NCBI GenBank assembly: GCA_964510535.1
Contig: CAZECG010000027.1
Location: 1 to 23,012, forward strand
DNA from: JAJPXC01 sp964510535
GTDB lineage: Bacteria; Bacteroidota; Bacteroidia; Bacteroidales; Muribaculaceae
Length of the DNA stretch: 23,012 bases
Direction: 5' to 3'
In this document: positions 7,344 through 14,500 of the stretch, piece by piece
How positions within the stretch are numbered: the stretch's first letter is position 1
How the letters are laid out: each line of letters opens with the position of its first letter
The notes under the pieces: generated by a model
Databases searched by the model: none
What the model saw: the letters and a program-made list of their open reading frames with translations, nothing else
Told to the model about the DNA's origin: nothing
Translations under genes and position numbers: made by a program

Positions 7344-8066
7344 TCAATTCTCGGGATATTTGCGATAATATTCCTCCAACAGATTTTTAATATTAAAGTA
7401 GTACCCTTCGGGCGACTTATCACTCATTGGCTTTATTTTCACATAATCATAGTAGGGTTGCACAAACTCTTGCGAGTCGGCTATCCCCGACATGAAATTG
7501 ATGATATTGTATTCATGCTCGGGATTTATCACATACCATGCGTTGGCAGTGTCAAGCCCTGTCCCCGTGGAGAGTATCGCCCCCAATATATGGTTCATGC
7601 GATATTGCCAAATGTTCGCGGTGTTGACCTTACCGCGGCTTCGCAGGGCGTAAATCAAGAAATTAAGCTGTCGCAGGTCAAACGGGTTGTCATCGAGGCA
7701 TAACTCGGCGTATTTCATTATGGTGTCAAGCTCGGCGCGCGTGTGTTTGTCCTTGTAATACAGCGGCTCAATCTTGTTCCCGAACTCTGAATGGCGATAG
7801 GGGTTGTAATCTTCCTGGAACATATAGCCCAAATATAGATGGCGGTAATCTCGCAAGCCCATGATTGTCTCATTAGCTAAGTATTTATCCATCAGCTTGG
7901 GGTAATAGTATTTTGAATGCGGGTCGGTCACAGCCATCTTTATAGCCTCCATATCGGGCTTTTCAGGGGTGATTTTCATGTCGTTTTTAGCCGAAGCCGC
8001 ATCGACCTGAACCACTGCCGCCATACCGGCGACGACAAAGAATATGAGGAAAAGAATATTTTTCAT
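7344..8066 (-). CDS. DUF4919 family exported protein
   Basis: This 240-aa protein has a signal peptide (hydrophobic residues 4-22, likely cleaved after VDA or AAS). The mature part carries SKYYYPKLMDKYL, YRHLYLGYMFQEDYNPYR and an all-helical body with an AELCLDDNPFDLRQLNFLIYAL helix pair, the layout of DUF4919, a periplasmic Bacteroidetes family of unknown function that resembles TPR-like helical repeats. It is 27 nt downstream of the DUF456-like gene and convergent with DUF4491. No catalytic motif was seen. Confidence 0.75.
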   Translation of the reverse strand: MKNILFLIFFVVAGMAAVVQVDAASAKNDMKITPEKPDMEAIKMAVTDPHSKYYYPKLMDKYLANETIMGLRDYRHLYLGYMFQEDYNPYRHSEFGNKIEPLYYKDKHTRAELDTIMKYAELCLDDNPFDLRQLNFLIYALRSRGKVNTANIWQYRMNHILGAILSTGTGLDTANAWYVINPEHEYNIINFMSGIADSQEFVQPYYDYVKIKPMSDKSPEGYYFNIKNLLEEYYRKYPEN

Positions 8067-8093
8067 TTCAGAGCAATTTTAACATTATAGGCA

Positions 8094-8594
8094 TCAACGC
8101 CCTACAGGACCATAGATAGCCAACAAATCGCAAAGCACAAGCCCGACCATGCTTACGGCAACTACTGCGGGAAGACCGCGAGCGCAGAGGAATCGCAGAA
8201 AACCGGCCGACGGAAACGGTAAGGCTTTCCCGACAGGCGTGCGACTATAGGCCATCGCACCGAGGAATGCGCCGATTGCCGCGCCGAGGATAATCCCGGT
8301 CGAAGATATGAGCATACCAACCACCATTCCGGCCAACGCACCGCCACAGATGTAGCCGCAACCGTCGACACCGCGGGTTATCGCCGCAGGCAGCAGCCGG
8401 TCAAGGCCAAGCACTATCAGTGTCGCCAAGCCCCAAAAGAGCATCGTCGACGAAGGGAACGCCAGAATCCCGCTCCATTGAAACATCCACAGCGAGGCGT
8501 ACGCCGCAAGCGAAGCAGGCACAAGCGGCTTGAACGACAACACGATGGCTGCGCTAAGCAACAATGCTCCAACGATTATGAATGTTGTGGTCAT
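8094..8594 (-). CDS. Small multi-span membrane protein, DUF456-like
   Basis: This 166-aa integral membrane protein has about five hydrophobic segments (roughly 3-20, 26-46, 49-67, 80-120 as a glycine-rich hairpin, and 138-160). The GGALAGMVVGM...GIILGAAIGAFLGA run followed by PVGKAL resembles the glycine-zipper core of DUF456. The family assignment is from pattern only. It begins a two-gene minus-strand unit with the DUF4919 gene and has a TAAATTTG box 39 nt upstream. Function unknown. Confidence 0.65.
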   Translation of the reverse strand: MTTTFIIVGALLLSAAIVLSFKPLVPASLAAYASLWMFQWSGILAFPSSTMLFWGLATLIVLGLDRLLPAAITRGVDGCGYICGGALAGMVVGMLISSTGIILGAAIGAFLGAMAYSRTPVGKALPFPSAGFLRFLCARGLPAVVAVSMVGLVLCDLLAIYGPVGR

Positions 8595-8632
8595 GACGAT
8601 AGGTTTTTAATGAGAGTCGGTCTAAATTCTCA

Positions 8633-8640
8633 CAAATTTA
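8633..8640 (-). promoter_or_regulatory. -7 box for the DUF456-like / DUF4919 unit
   Basis: TAAATTTG on the minus strand matches TAnnTTTG. No clear -33 box is visible. It gives a leader of about 32 nt before the ATG at 8594. Confidence 0.45.
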
Positions 8641-8717
8641 ATGAATTATGTGAGGAGATTAGCTCGTCGGTAGCCATTTTTTAGATGTTTTCACACCCTA
8701 TAACCCAACATGAGTAG

Positions 8718-8725
8718 TAACTTTG
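8718..8725 (+). promoter_or_regulatory. -7 box of the mtnN-luxS promoter
   Basis: TAACTTTG matches TAnnTTTG, followed by CAC. The -33 region is weak. The predicted start near 8731 leaves a leader of about 35 nt. CTTTG (8721-8725) and CAAAG (8733-8737) form a short inverted repeat across the start site. Confidence 0.5.
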
Positions 8726-8765
8726 CACCTGACAAAGGTATAAATACGCATAATTACTCACAGAA

Positions 8766-9443
8766 ATGAAAATAGGCATAATAGTCGCGATGCGCAAAGA
8801 ACTCGATTTGTTGCTGCACTTAGTAGAAAACTCTGCCGAGATTGAAATCAACGGTGTCACATTCCACCGCGGTGGCATGGGACGACATGAAATAATAGCC
8901 ATGCAATGCGGCATCGGCAAGGTCAACGCTGCCGTCGGCACGCTAACCTTAATCGACAACTTCCACCCCGCGCTCATAATCAACACCGGCGTGGCGGGCG
9001 GCACTGGCGCAGGCGCAGGCATACTTGACGTGGTGGTAGGTGAGCGTGTGGCATACCACGACACCTACTGCGGCCCCGGCACCCTATGGGGTGAGGCGGC
9101 AGGCTGCCCGCGCTATTTTTGCCCGCCCGAGGCCCTGCTATCGCTGCCTCAATTATCGGGACAAGGCATAAAAAAAGGGCTAATCTGTTCGGGAGACATA
9201 TTTGTGAGCCGTCCCGAGGAGGTGACCCGCATCAAAGAGATTCACCCCGACGCGATGGCTGTCGATATGGAATCAGCGGCGATAGCGCACGTTTGCCACC
9301 TGAAGAGCGTCCCATTCTTGTGTGTGCGCGTCATTAGCGATACTCCGGGCGAGGCCGACAACATAGCTCAGTATGAATCGTTCTGGGAAGACGCGCCGCG
9401 ACACACGTTTGAAGTGCTATCATCCATTCTCAAAGACATCTAA
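8766..9443 (+). CDS. mtnN: 5'-methylthioadenosine/S-adenosylhomocysteine nucleosidase
   Basis: This 225-aa enzyme of the PNP/UDP phosphorylase superfamily cleaves S-adenosylhomocysteine and methylthioadenosine to adenine plus the thioribosyl product. MKIGIIVAMRKE at the start gives the catalytic-site Glu12; GIGKVNAA (49-56) and NTGVAGG (73-79) form the ribose/nucleoside site; VDMESAAIAHV carries Glu169, and ISDTPG carries the purine-protonating Asp192. Length is normal. The stop codon is one base from the luxS start, so the two enzymes of S-ribosylhomocysteine formation and breakdown are encoded as one unit. Confidence 0.93.
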   Translation: MKIGIIVAMRKELDLLLHLVENSAEIEINGVTFHRGGMGRHEIIAMQCGIGKVNAAVGTLTLIDNFHPALIINTGVAGGTGAGAGILDVVVGERVAYHDTYCGPGTLWGEAAGCPRYFCPPEALLSLPQLSGQGIKKGLICSGDIFVSRPEEVTRIKEIHPDAMAVDMESAAIAHVCHLKSVPFLCVRVISDTPGEADNIAQYESFWEDAPRHTFEVLSSILKDI

Positions 9444-9444
9444 C

Positions 9445-9927
9445 ATGAAAAAGATTGCCAGTTTCACCGTCAACCACCTCGCTCTGCGACGCGGCGTCTA
9501 CCTGTCGCGACGTGACGTTACCCCGTCGGGCGACGTGATAACGACTTTCGATGTGCGCATGAAGGAGCCTAACCGCGAGCCCGCACTGAAAGGGGCGACG
9601 ATACACACCATCGAACACCTCGCAGCGACATATCTGCGCAACCATCCTGAGTGGGCAACCCGCATCATCTATTGGGGACCGATGGGCTGCCTCACCGGCA
9701 ACTATCTGATTGTCAGCGGCGATTACACCTCAACCGAACTGCTCCCACTGCTTCGCGAGACATTTGATTTCATCGCGGGATTTGAGGGGGAGATACCGGG
9801 GGCCACCGCCCGCGACTGCGGCAACTACACCTTCAACGACCTCACCGACGCCAAGGCCGAAGCCCGACGTTTCCTTGACGAGGTTCTATCCAACCCCTCC
9901 GACGAAAACCTCAACTATCCGCGTTAA
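9445..9927 (+). CDS. luxS: S-ribosylhomocysteine lyase (AI-2 synthase)
   Basis: The product is 160 aa from the ATG at 9445; an upstream ATG in the same frame (9373) lies inside mtnN and is rejected because MKKIASFTVNHLALRRGVY is the family N-terminus. LuxS cleaves S-ribosylhomocysteine to homocysteine and DPD, the precursor of autoinducer-2. The zinc ligands are His54 and His58 in HTIEH and Cys125 in RDCGNY; Glu57 is the catalytic base and Cys82 in GPMGC the second catalytic residue. It follows mtnN by one base, completing the activated methyl cycle. Its stop codon runs into a palindrome (9927-9948) that may end the transcript. Confidence 0.95.
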   Translation: MKKIASFTVNHLALRRGVYLSRRDVTPSGDVITTFDVRMKEPNREPALKGATIHTIEHLAATYLRNHPEWATRIIYWGPMGCLTGNYLIVSGDYTSTELLPLLRETFDFIAGFEGEIPGATARDCGNYTFNDLTDAKAEARRFLDEVLSNPSDENLNYPR

Positions 9928-9948
9928 AATACCTATTTTTAGGTATTT
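9927..9948. promoter_or_regulatory. Perfect 9-bp inverted repeat between luxS and the small RNA promoter
   Basis: AAATACCTA (9927-9935), four T, TAGGTATTT (9940-9948). It begins in the luxS stop codon and overlaps the predicted -33 region of the promoter at 9946-9976. It is AT-rich with no T tract behind it, so it is a weak terminator and a better operator candidate. Regulator unknown. Confidence 0.5.
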
Positions 9949-9976
9949 CCATCCACCGACAGCGGCATTATCTTTG
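9946..9976 (+). promoter_or_regulatory. Promoter of the putative small RNA
   Basis: TTTC (9946-9949), 19 nt, then TATCTTTG (9969-9976), an exact -7 box. The 11 bases CTTTGCATCGG at its 3' side also occur at the fklB-like promoter (12443-12453, minus strand). The predicted start is near 9982. Confidence 0.6.
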
Positions 9977-9982
9977 CATCGG

Positions 9983-10126
9983 AAATTATACGAAACTTCT
10001 TATCCGGAACCACAAGGGGGGACAACAATCCTGAGTGAATCACTGCGGGTAATCTGTTTTACACTAAAGCTATTGTTATACGAATTGACCCGGGCCTGTT
10101 TGAGAAAATAGGCCCGATGTTTTTTT
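9983..10126 (+). ncRNA. Putative orphan small RNA, about 145 nt
   Basis: A consensus promoter and a strong terminator (CGGGCCT 10091-10097 with AGGCCCG 10110-10116, then seven T at 10120-10126) bracket about 145 nt that hold no reading frame with a start codon. Visible internal pairings are AGTG-AAT-CACT near 10034-10044, GTAA with TTAC near 10049-10062, and a possible longer-range TTATCC/GGGTAA helix. The ends were set from the -7 box and the T tract. It does not look like tRNA, tmRNA or SRP RNA. A 6S-like or Bacteroidales-specific RNA is possible but not shown. It could also be a leader of the glucosaminidase gene, but the terminator and a separate promoter after it argue for an independent RNA. 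Confidence 0.55.
10091..10126 (+). terminator. Terminator of the putative small RNA
   Basis: Seven-bp G+C-rich stem with a 12-nt loop, three bases, then seven consecutive T. This is the most canonical terminator in the window. Its T tract also supplies the -33 TTTG of the next promoter. Confidence 0.8.
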
Positions 10127-10157
10127 GACCCGGTCTCGCGATATTTCCGTATCTTAG
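10124..10157 (+). promoter_or_regulatory. Promoter of the glucosaminidase gene
   Basis: TTTG (10124-10127), 22 nt, then TATCTTAG (10150-10157), the same spacing and -7 variant as the pepD promoter. The ATG is at 10162, only 4 nt past the box, so the transcript would start at or next to the start codon. Confidence 0.45.
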
Positions 10158-10161
10158 CGGA

Positions 10162-10710
10162 ATGAAAAAATTATTGACACTGCTGATAATCTTTATCGCG
10201 GCGGCTGCGACCGCTGCTGCCGGCGAAAAGTCGATTGAAGGCAAAGCCGAGCTTAAAGCCGACGAACTGACCGCCTACATAAAGAAACACAATCCCGATT
10301 TCGACCCGGACATAGCCAAAGCCTACATCAAAATCGGCAAAAAATATGGCATCAGGGGCGACTTCGCTCTCTGTCAAGCCATATTGGAAACGGGATGGTT
10401 TAAATACGCAGGGTCGGCGGTGAAACCGGAACACTACAATTATTGCGGCCTCGGGGTAATCACCAACGGAAAAACCGGGAGCTGTTTCAAATCAATGGAA
10501 GATGGTGTGAGAGCGCATATACAGCACCTCTACGCCTATTGTTGCAAAAAAGAGCTGCCGCGGCGCGAGAAACTGGTTGACCCGAGGTTTGACCTTGTAA
10601 AGCGGGGCTGTGCGCCGACATGGAAAAAACTATCAGGCCGATGGGCGAAAAACCCCAAGTACGGACAGCAGATACTCGACCTGCATAAGCGCATAAAAAA
10701 AGCGCGTTAA
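10162..10710 (+). CDS. Secreted glucosaminidase (GH73-type peptidoglycan hydrolase)
   Basis: This 182-aa protein has a signal peptide (residues 1-20, ending AAA). The domain runs from about 35 to 182: DIAKAYIKIGKKYGIRGDFALCQAILETGWFKYAG, with likely catalytic Glu76, then HYNYCGLGV and a FKSMEDGVRAHIQHLYAY helix, the pattern of mannosyl-glycoprotein endo-beta-N-acetylglucosaminidase-like (PF01832) domains. It should cut N-acetylglucosaminyl linkages in peptidoglycan. No cell-wall binding module is attached. The gene is monocistronic, between a small RNA terminator and a convergent FKBP gene. Confidence 0.85.
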   Translation: MKKLLTLLIIFIAAAATAAAGEKSIEGKAELKADELTAYIKKHNPDFDPDIAKAYIKIGKKYGIRGDFALCQAILETGWFKYAGSAVKPEHYNYCGLGVITNGKTGSCFKSMEDGVRAHIQHLYAYCCKKELPRREKLVDPRFDLVKRGCAPTWKKLSGRWAKNPKYGQQILDLHKRIKKAR

Positions 10711-10713
10711 TCC

Positions 10714-10779
10714 GACATAAACGAACGACGAAGCGCACCGCCGTCTCAGGCAATGCGCTTCGCTTGTATTGTTTATGTC
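10714..10779. terminator. Large interrupted hairpin between convergent genes, possible two-way terminator
   Basis: Outer arms GACATAAAC (10714-10722) and GTTTATGTC (10771-10779) are perfect complements; inner arms CGAAGCGCA (10729-10737) and TGCGCTTCG (10754-10762) are also perfect. It sits between the stop codons of the glucosaminidase and FKBP genes. No T tract follows on either strand, so termination is inferred from position and structure. Confidence 0.45.
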
Positions 10780-10797
10780 AGTTATGAGGGAAGTGGC

Positions 10798-11718
10798 TTA
10801 TTTCTTATCTTCCTCGGGATTGACATCAAGCACCTCAACGTCAAAGACGAGAGTCGAGCAGGGGCCGATGCCCGCTTGGGGAATACCCTCTACGCCGTAG
10901 GCCAAGTCTGACGGAATGTAAAGGGTGGCTTTACCACCTTTGGCAAGCAAGAGCAGACCTTCGGTGAATCCGGGGACAAAGTTGCCGGCGGGGAGAGTGA
11001 CTCCATCAGCCGAGCTTTCGTCAAACACGGTGCCATCGACGAGTTTACCGGTATAGCGGATTTTCACGCGGTCTGATGATTTCACTTTGTCGCCCTGACC
11101 GGCGTTTTCAATCTTATATGACAGACCGCTGTCTGACGTCTTGATGTCGGCATCGGCTTCTTTCATCTTCTTGACATAAGCATCGCCGGCGTTCTTGTTC
11201 GCAATAGCCTCGGGAGATTTAGCCTTGGCTTCCTGCGCGATTTTCATCTGAGCCTCTTGAACGCGAGACATAATTGACTGGAATTTGTTTTGAGCAAGAC
11301 CTATCTCATTGGGATTGACAGAGTCGAGCAGGAAACTCTTTTCAAATTCTTTGAAGAATGTGTTCAAGTTAACGCGGACAGGAGTAGCGTTCTGACGCAG
11401 AGCGAAGTTCCACCCGTTAAGACCGACGTTGAAGCCCATTACATAGCTTTGATTGGCGGTATCGGTCTTGAGTGCCTCCTGGAAGCCGCGCAAGAAATCT
11501 TTCTTGTTATACTTTGACCTCAATGAATCGGGCTGCTGGTTGATAAACATCTGCCACTGCTGGTTGATTTCCAAACCCATTGACTGGCCACCCACGAGTG
11601 AGAGTGAGTCAGACAACAATTTTGTCTCTTCGGTAGCCCCCTTCTCAGCCGAGCCGCCGCAACTTGCCACTGACAGCATCATAGCTGCAGCACCGCAAGC
11701 CAATAAAATTTTCTTCAT
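10798..11718 (-). CDS. FKBP-type peptidyl-prolyl isomerase, lipoprotein
   Basis: This 306-aa lipoprotein (signal ending VASC, Cys20, then GGS) has an FkpA/Mip-like helical N-terminal dimerisation region (about 30-185, including GLEINQQWQMF and a long Ala/Lys/Glu helix) and a C-terminal FKBP domain (about 200-300). Pocket residues IRYTG, TVFDES, AYG and LVFDVEV are kept, but the usual VIPGW is FVPGF, so the pocket Trp is Phe251. It is likely to fold secreted or outer-membrane proteins in the periplasm. It is 59 nt downstream of a second FKBP gene and ends just before a hairpin shared with the convergent gene. Confidence 0.88.
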   Translation of the reverse strand: MKKILLACGAAAMMLSVASCGGSAEKGATEETKLLSDSLSLVGGQSMGLEINQQWQMFINQQPDSLRSKYNKKDFLRGFQEALKTDTANQSYVMGFNVGLNGWNFALRQNATPVRVNLNTFFKEFEKSFLLDSVNPNEIGLAQNKFQSIMSRVQEAQMKIAQEAKAKSPEAIANKNAGDAYVKKMKEADADIKTSDSGLSYKIENAGQGDKVKSSDRVKIRYTGKLVDGTVFDESSADGVTLPAGNFVPGFTEGLLLLAKGGKATLYIPSDLAYGVEGIPQAGIGPCSTLVFDVEVLDVNPEEDKK

Positions 11719-11777
11719 AATTACGATATTGTTATATTGATATGTTTTCTTTATGGTTAGTCAATCGCTCAGTCTGA

Positions 11778-12404
11778 TTATTTACCGATGACCTTCAGAA
11801 GTTCCACGTCAAAAATCAGCGTCGCGTTGGGGCCGATTACGCCACCCGCGCCATTCGGGCCATAAGCGAGCGACGACGGGATAAACAGACGCCACTTCGA
11901 GCCGGCCTTCATCAGTTGCAGAGCCTCCACCCATCCGGGGATGACTTGCGTGACACCGAAAGTGGCAGGGACGCCGCGGTCAACCGAGCTGTCAAACACC
12001 GTGCCGTCGATGAGCTTACCGGTGTAATGCACCTCTACCTGGTCATCGGCTTTCGGCATAGGGCCGTCACCCTCGGCAAGCACCTCATATTGCAGCCCGC
12101 TCGGGGTGGTTTTAACTTCGACGCGTTTACCGTTTTCGGTCAAAAACGCCTCGCCGGCGGCCTTGTTGACCTCTGCCATTTTGGCGGCTTGCTCTTTCTG
12201 ACGGTTTTCGAGCGCGGTGAAGAATTTGCGGATTTCCTCCTTAGCCTCGTCATATGTCATCTTGGGCTGAGTGCCATCGAAAACGGCGGCGACTCCGTCG
12301 GCGAAATCCTGTATGTTGATTGATTCTATGCCTGATGATTTAAAATTGTTACCCATGCTAAGCCCGAGAGCATAGCTGATGCGGTCCAAATTTTTGGTTT
12401 CCAT
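11778..12404 (-). CDS. FKBP-type peptidyl-prolyl isomerase, FklB-like
   Basis: This 208-aa protein lacks a signal peptide. It starts with the FKBP N-terminal helical domain (LDRISYALGLSMGNNFKSSGI...) and has a complete FKBP domain from about 115 with VHYTG, TVFDSS, VIPGWVEAL (Trp158), LAYG and LIFDVELL. It is therefore probably a cytoplasmic or weakly exported prolyl isomerase/chaperone of the FklB type. It is the first gene of a two-FKBP unit, with a good promoter 47 nt upstream. The downstream lipoprotein paralogue probably arose by duplication and was directed to the periplasm. Confidence 0.9.
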   Translation of the reverse strand: METKNLDRISYALGLSMGNNFKSSGIESINIQDFADGVAAVFDGTQPKMTYDEAKEEIRKFFTALENRQKEQAAKMAEVNKAAGEAFLTENGKRVEVKTTPSGLQYEVLAEGDGPMPKADDQVEVHYTGKLIDGTVFDSSVDRGVPATFGVTQVIPGWVEALQLMKAGSKWRLFIPSSLAYGPNGAGGVIGPNATLIFDVELLKVIGK

Positions 12405-12450
12405 AATTGATGTTTCTGTTTTGGAATTTAGTGGCTTCTTTAGGCCGATG

Positions 12451-12484
12451 CAAAGGTAGAGTAATTCTAATCATTGCATCTAAA
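12451..12484 (-). promoter_or_regulatory. Promoter of the two-FKBP unit
   Basis: The minus strand reads TTTA, 22 nt, TACCTTTG; the -7 box is an exact match and the -33 box is one base off. The predicted start near 12445 gives a leader of about 40 nt. Confidence 0.5.
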
Positions 12485-12761
12485 TATTTAACAAAAAAAA
12501 CTTAAAATGAACGTTCCGCGCTGTCCCAATGCCGCATGACCGGCGACTGGCATCACCCCAATCTCCGGCCACGGGACAATTTAGCTAATCATCCAAGTGC
12601 TGTTTTGTCCGATTTTCCGCCGCGGTTGCGTCGCTTCCAACGTCAATGTCATGCCCGCTTGCCGACCGGCTTAGCGCAGGGTGACGGAATTTCTATTCCA
12701 CCGGGCGGGAGGTCAGCTCTCAGCTCCATTTATTTCTGATGTTGTAACGCTTACACGACTG
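12485..12761. other. Intergenic stretch without a recognisable gene
   Basis: Between the FKBP promoter and the flippase stop codon no convincing reading frame is seen on either strand. Weak pairings occur, such as CGGGACAA with TTGTCCG (about 12571-12611) and GGAAT with ATTCC (about 12685-12698), but no promoter/terminator pair frames them. Confidence 0.4.
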
Positions 12762-14282
12762 TTAATGTTCACGCTTTGACAGTTTTTTCGCCAAAATGTG
12801 ACGTTGGCGACTATCGAGCAGCACCACACATGCCGCAATGCCGTAAATCAGCGCATACGACGCGGTGACAGCCGCAAGTCGCGATAATCCAGGCGTGACG
12901 GCGTCGCGAAGCGGCCACACAAGCGCGCCACAACCGACGGCGACCACCCACAGCGACACCACTCGCACCGACAGCCTCCCCCACCCCGCCGACGGGATGA
13001 GACGGGCCGCGATAGCAACGGTAGTCACCGCCGCCAACAGAGTGAGCGCGGCCGAGCAACCATAAGCCCAATAGACAGGTGCGCCCAGACGGAACAATAC
13101 CCAAGCCACCCCCACTGCCGACAAATAGACCGTGCCATTAACGACCGACAAAGCCTTCACCCTACCCGTGGCATGAATAGCCATCGACACAACAGTTATG
13201 GCTATCGCCACAATGCTCTGCGCCAACAGCAGTCTGACAAACCCGGCAGCCGCCGGCGGAACATCGCCAAGCCACAACGCAAGCAAGTAATCAGCCTCTA
13301 TGAAGCAGGGGACTCCGACGATGGCCAACGCACTGCCCGACGCAAGTGCCGCCGTCGCCAACTGCGCCGACATCCCCGCGCAATCGCCGGCGGCGTAAAG
13401 CTTTATGACACGCGGGCGGAAAGCCGTCGTCACCGCCGACCCGATACCGACAACAGCGTTATTGACTATGTTGGCGACAGCCGCCCCGGCGTTATAAGCC
13501 ACTCCGAAAAATATGTTTATAAGCCACTCAAGCCCCTGTGCCCTTCCTGCCACACACAGGTTTCCATATAGGTCGAAAGCCGAGAACGACAGCATCGGCT
13601 TCAGAACATCCCTGCCGGGACGCTCCCACCCGCAGTCGGCAGGGAAACACCGGCGACAACAAGCCAAGTAGACTATCGCTATTATCACCGACACCGAAGC
13701 CATCATGCCGGCATAAGCCGTGAGCCGACAACCGCCAAACGCGACAATCGACAACGCTGCCACGAACTTTAACACACTTTGCGCCACCTCTACTCGTGCA
13801 TACAACCTCATGCGTTCATGAGCCATGACCAACGCCATAAAAGGGGTTTGCATTATGACAGCCGCCGCCGAGATTACGGCGAACTGATAAACCCATCTCG
13901 CCGCCGCGGCACTTTCGGCAGGCAACTCAAGACGCGTCTCAACAAACCATAATCCCGCGGTCTCGGCAACCGCCACAACGACCGCGGCAATGATTGAATG
14001 AGCCGCCACAGCCCCTGCGAAAAGCCGCTTCACGCTGCCGCCGCGCCCCATCTCAAATGCCAGGAAACGAGAAGTCGCACCGGCCATCGTGGTGTTGAGA
14101 AAACCCAAAGCGGCGACAACGCTGCCAACCGCGGCATAGACCCCATAGCCCGTCACGCCGAGCGACGACAAGACCACCCTCGACGAATAAATACCTATGA
14201 GCGTGACCGCAAAAAAGCGCAGACCAAGCCACGCCGCGTTGCGCGTCGCCGAAACATGATGTTGACCGGGTGTTTTCTCCAT
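12762..14282 (-). CDS. Polysaccharide/oligosaccharide flippase, Wzx-like (MOP superfamily)
   Basis: From the ATG at 14282 this is a 506-aa integral membrane protein with about 12-14 hydrophobic segments. The N-terminus AAWLGLRFFAVTLIGIYSSRVVLSSLGVTGYGVYAAVGSV is cut here into its parts: a first helix, then SSRVVLSSLG and TMAGATSRFLAFEMG, a pattern typical of Bacteroidetes lipopolysaccharide biosynthesis flippases. It should move a lipid-linked glycan across the inner membrane. An ATG 21 nt further upstream (14303) is rejected because its first codons would be the promoter -7 box itself. It is not beside other glycan genes, so its glycan cannot be inferred. Codon use is very GC-rich but in line with the neighbours. 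Confidence 0.82.
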   Translation of the reverse strand: MEKTPGQHHVSATRNAAWLGLRFFAVTLIGIYSSRVVLSSLGVTGYGVYAAVGSVVAALGFLNTTMAGATSRFLAFEMGRGGSVKRLFAGAVAAHSIIAAVVVAVAETAGLWFVETRLELPAESAAAARWVYQFAVISAAAVIMQTPFMALVMAHERMRLYARVEVAQSVLKFVAALSIVAFGGCRLTAYAGMMASVSVIIAIVYLACCRRCFPADCGWERPGRDVLKPMLSFSAFDLYGNLCVAGRAQGLEWLINIFFGVAYNAGAAVANIVNNAVVGIGSAVTTAFRPRVIKLYAAGDCAGMSAQLATAALASGSALAIVGVPCFIEADYLLALWLGDVPPAAAGFVRLLLAQSIVAIAITVVSMAIHATGRVKALSVVNGTVYLSAVGVAWVLFRLGAPVYWAYGCSAALTLLAAVTTVAIAARLIPSAGWGRLSVRVVSLWVVAVGCGALVWPLRDAVTPGLSRLAAVTASYALIYGIAACVVLLDSRQRHILAKKLSKREH

Positions 14283-14289
14283 GACCCCA

Positions 14290-14297
14290 CAAAGATA
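14290..14297 (-). promoter_or_regulatory. -7 box of the flippase promoter; decides the start codon
   Basis: TATCTTTG on the minus strand, an exact match, with 7 nt between it and the ATG at 14282. The mRNA would have almost no leader. It lies inside the extended reading frame from 14303, which argues that this extension is not translated. Confidence 0.55.
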
Positions 14298-14464
14298 ATG
14301 CAATATTCCGGGTCAAGGCGAAAATGCGGTTGTTAAAATAGGCAATCTGACATTGCCGAGGAAAACGGCGGGGGAAAGCCGCCGGACGATGAGATTATGA
14401 CACCTTTTCGGAGTAAAGGTATGAAAACATTCTGTTTTTGGATGGGTGATTGGCCGAAAATAGC

Positions 14465-14472
14465 TAACTTCG
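14465..14472 (+). promoter_or_regulatory. Possible -7 box of the ychF promoter
   Basis: TAACTTCG, one mismatch from TAnnTTTG, with TTTG at 14437-14440 (24 nt spacer, longer than usual). The ATG follows 28 nt downstream at 14501. Confidence 0.35.
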
Positions 14473-14500
14473 CGGCACAAAAACAACCGTTTATAATATA

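Noticed and set aside
9373..9444. Upstream start for luxS adding 24 residues
   Set aside because: It lies inside mtnN, and the family N-terminus begins at the ATG at 9445.
9986..10084. Repeat of TTATACGAA at both ends of the small RNA (9986-9994 and 10076-10084)
   Set aside because: The copies are direct, not inverted, and short; no recombination site or structural role can be argued from them.
9710..10111. Plus-strand frame running from luxS through the small RNA region
   Set aside because: Its only start lies inside luxS in another frame, and it crosses a palindrome and a promoter; no protein pattern was recognised.
12536..12739. Plus-strand frame of 67 codons in the gap before the flippase
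   Set aside because: Arg/His/Pro-rich random-looking translation with no promoter; typical of GC-rich non-coding sequence.
14283..14303. Upstream ATG of the flippase gene
   Set aside because: The seven extra codons coincide with a perfect -7 promoter box, so they should not be transcribed.
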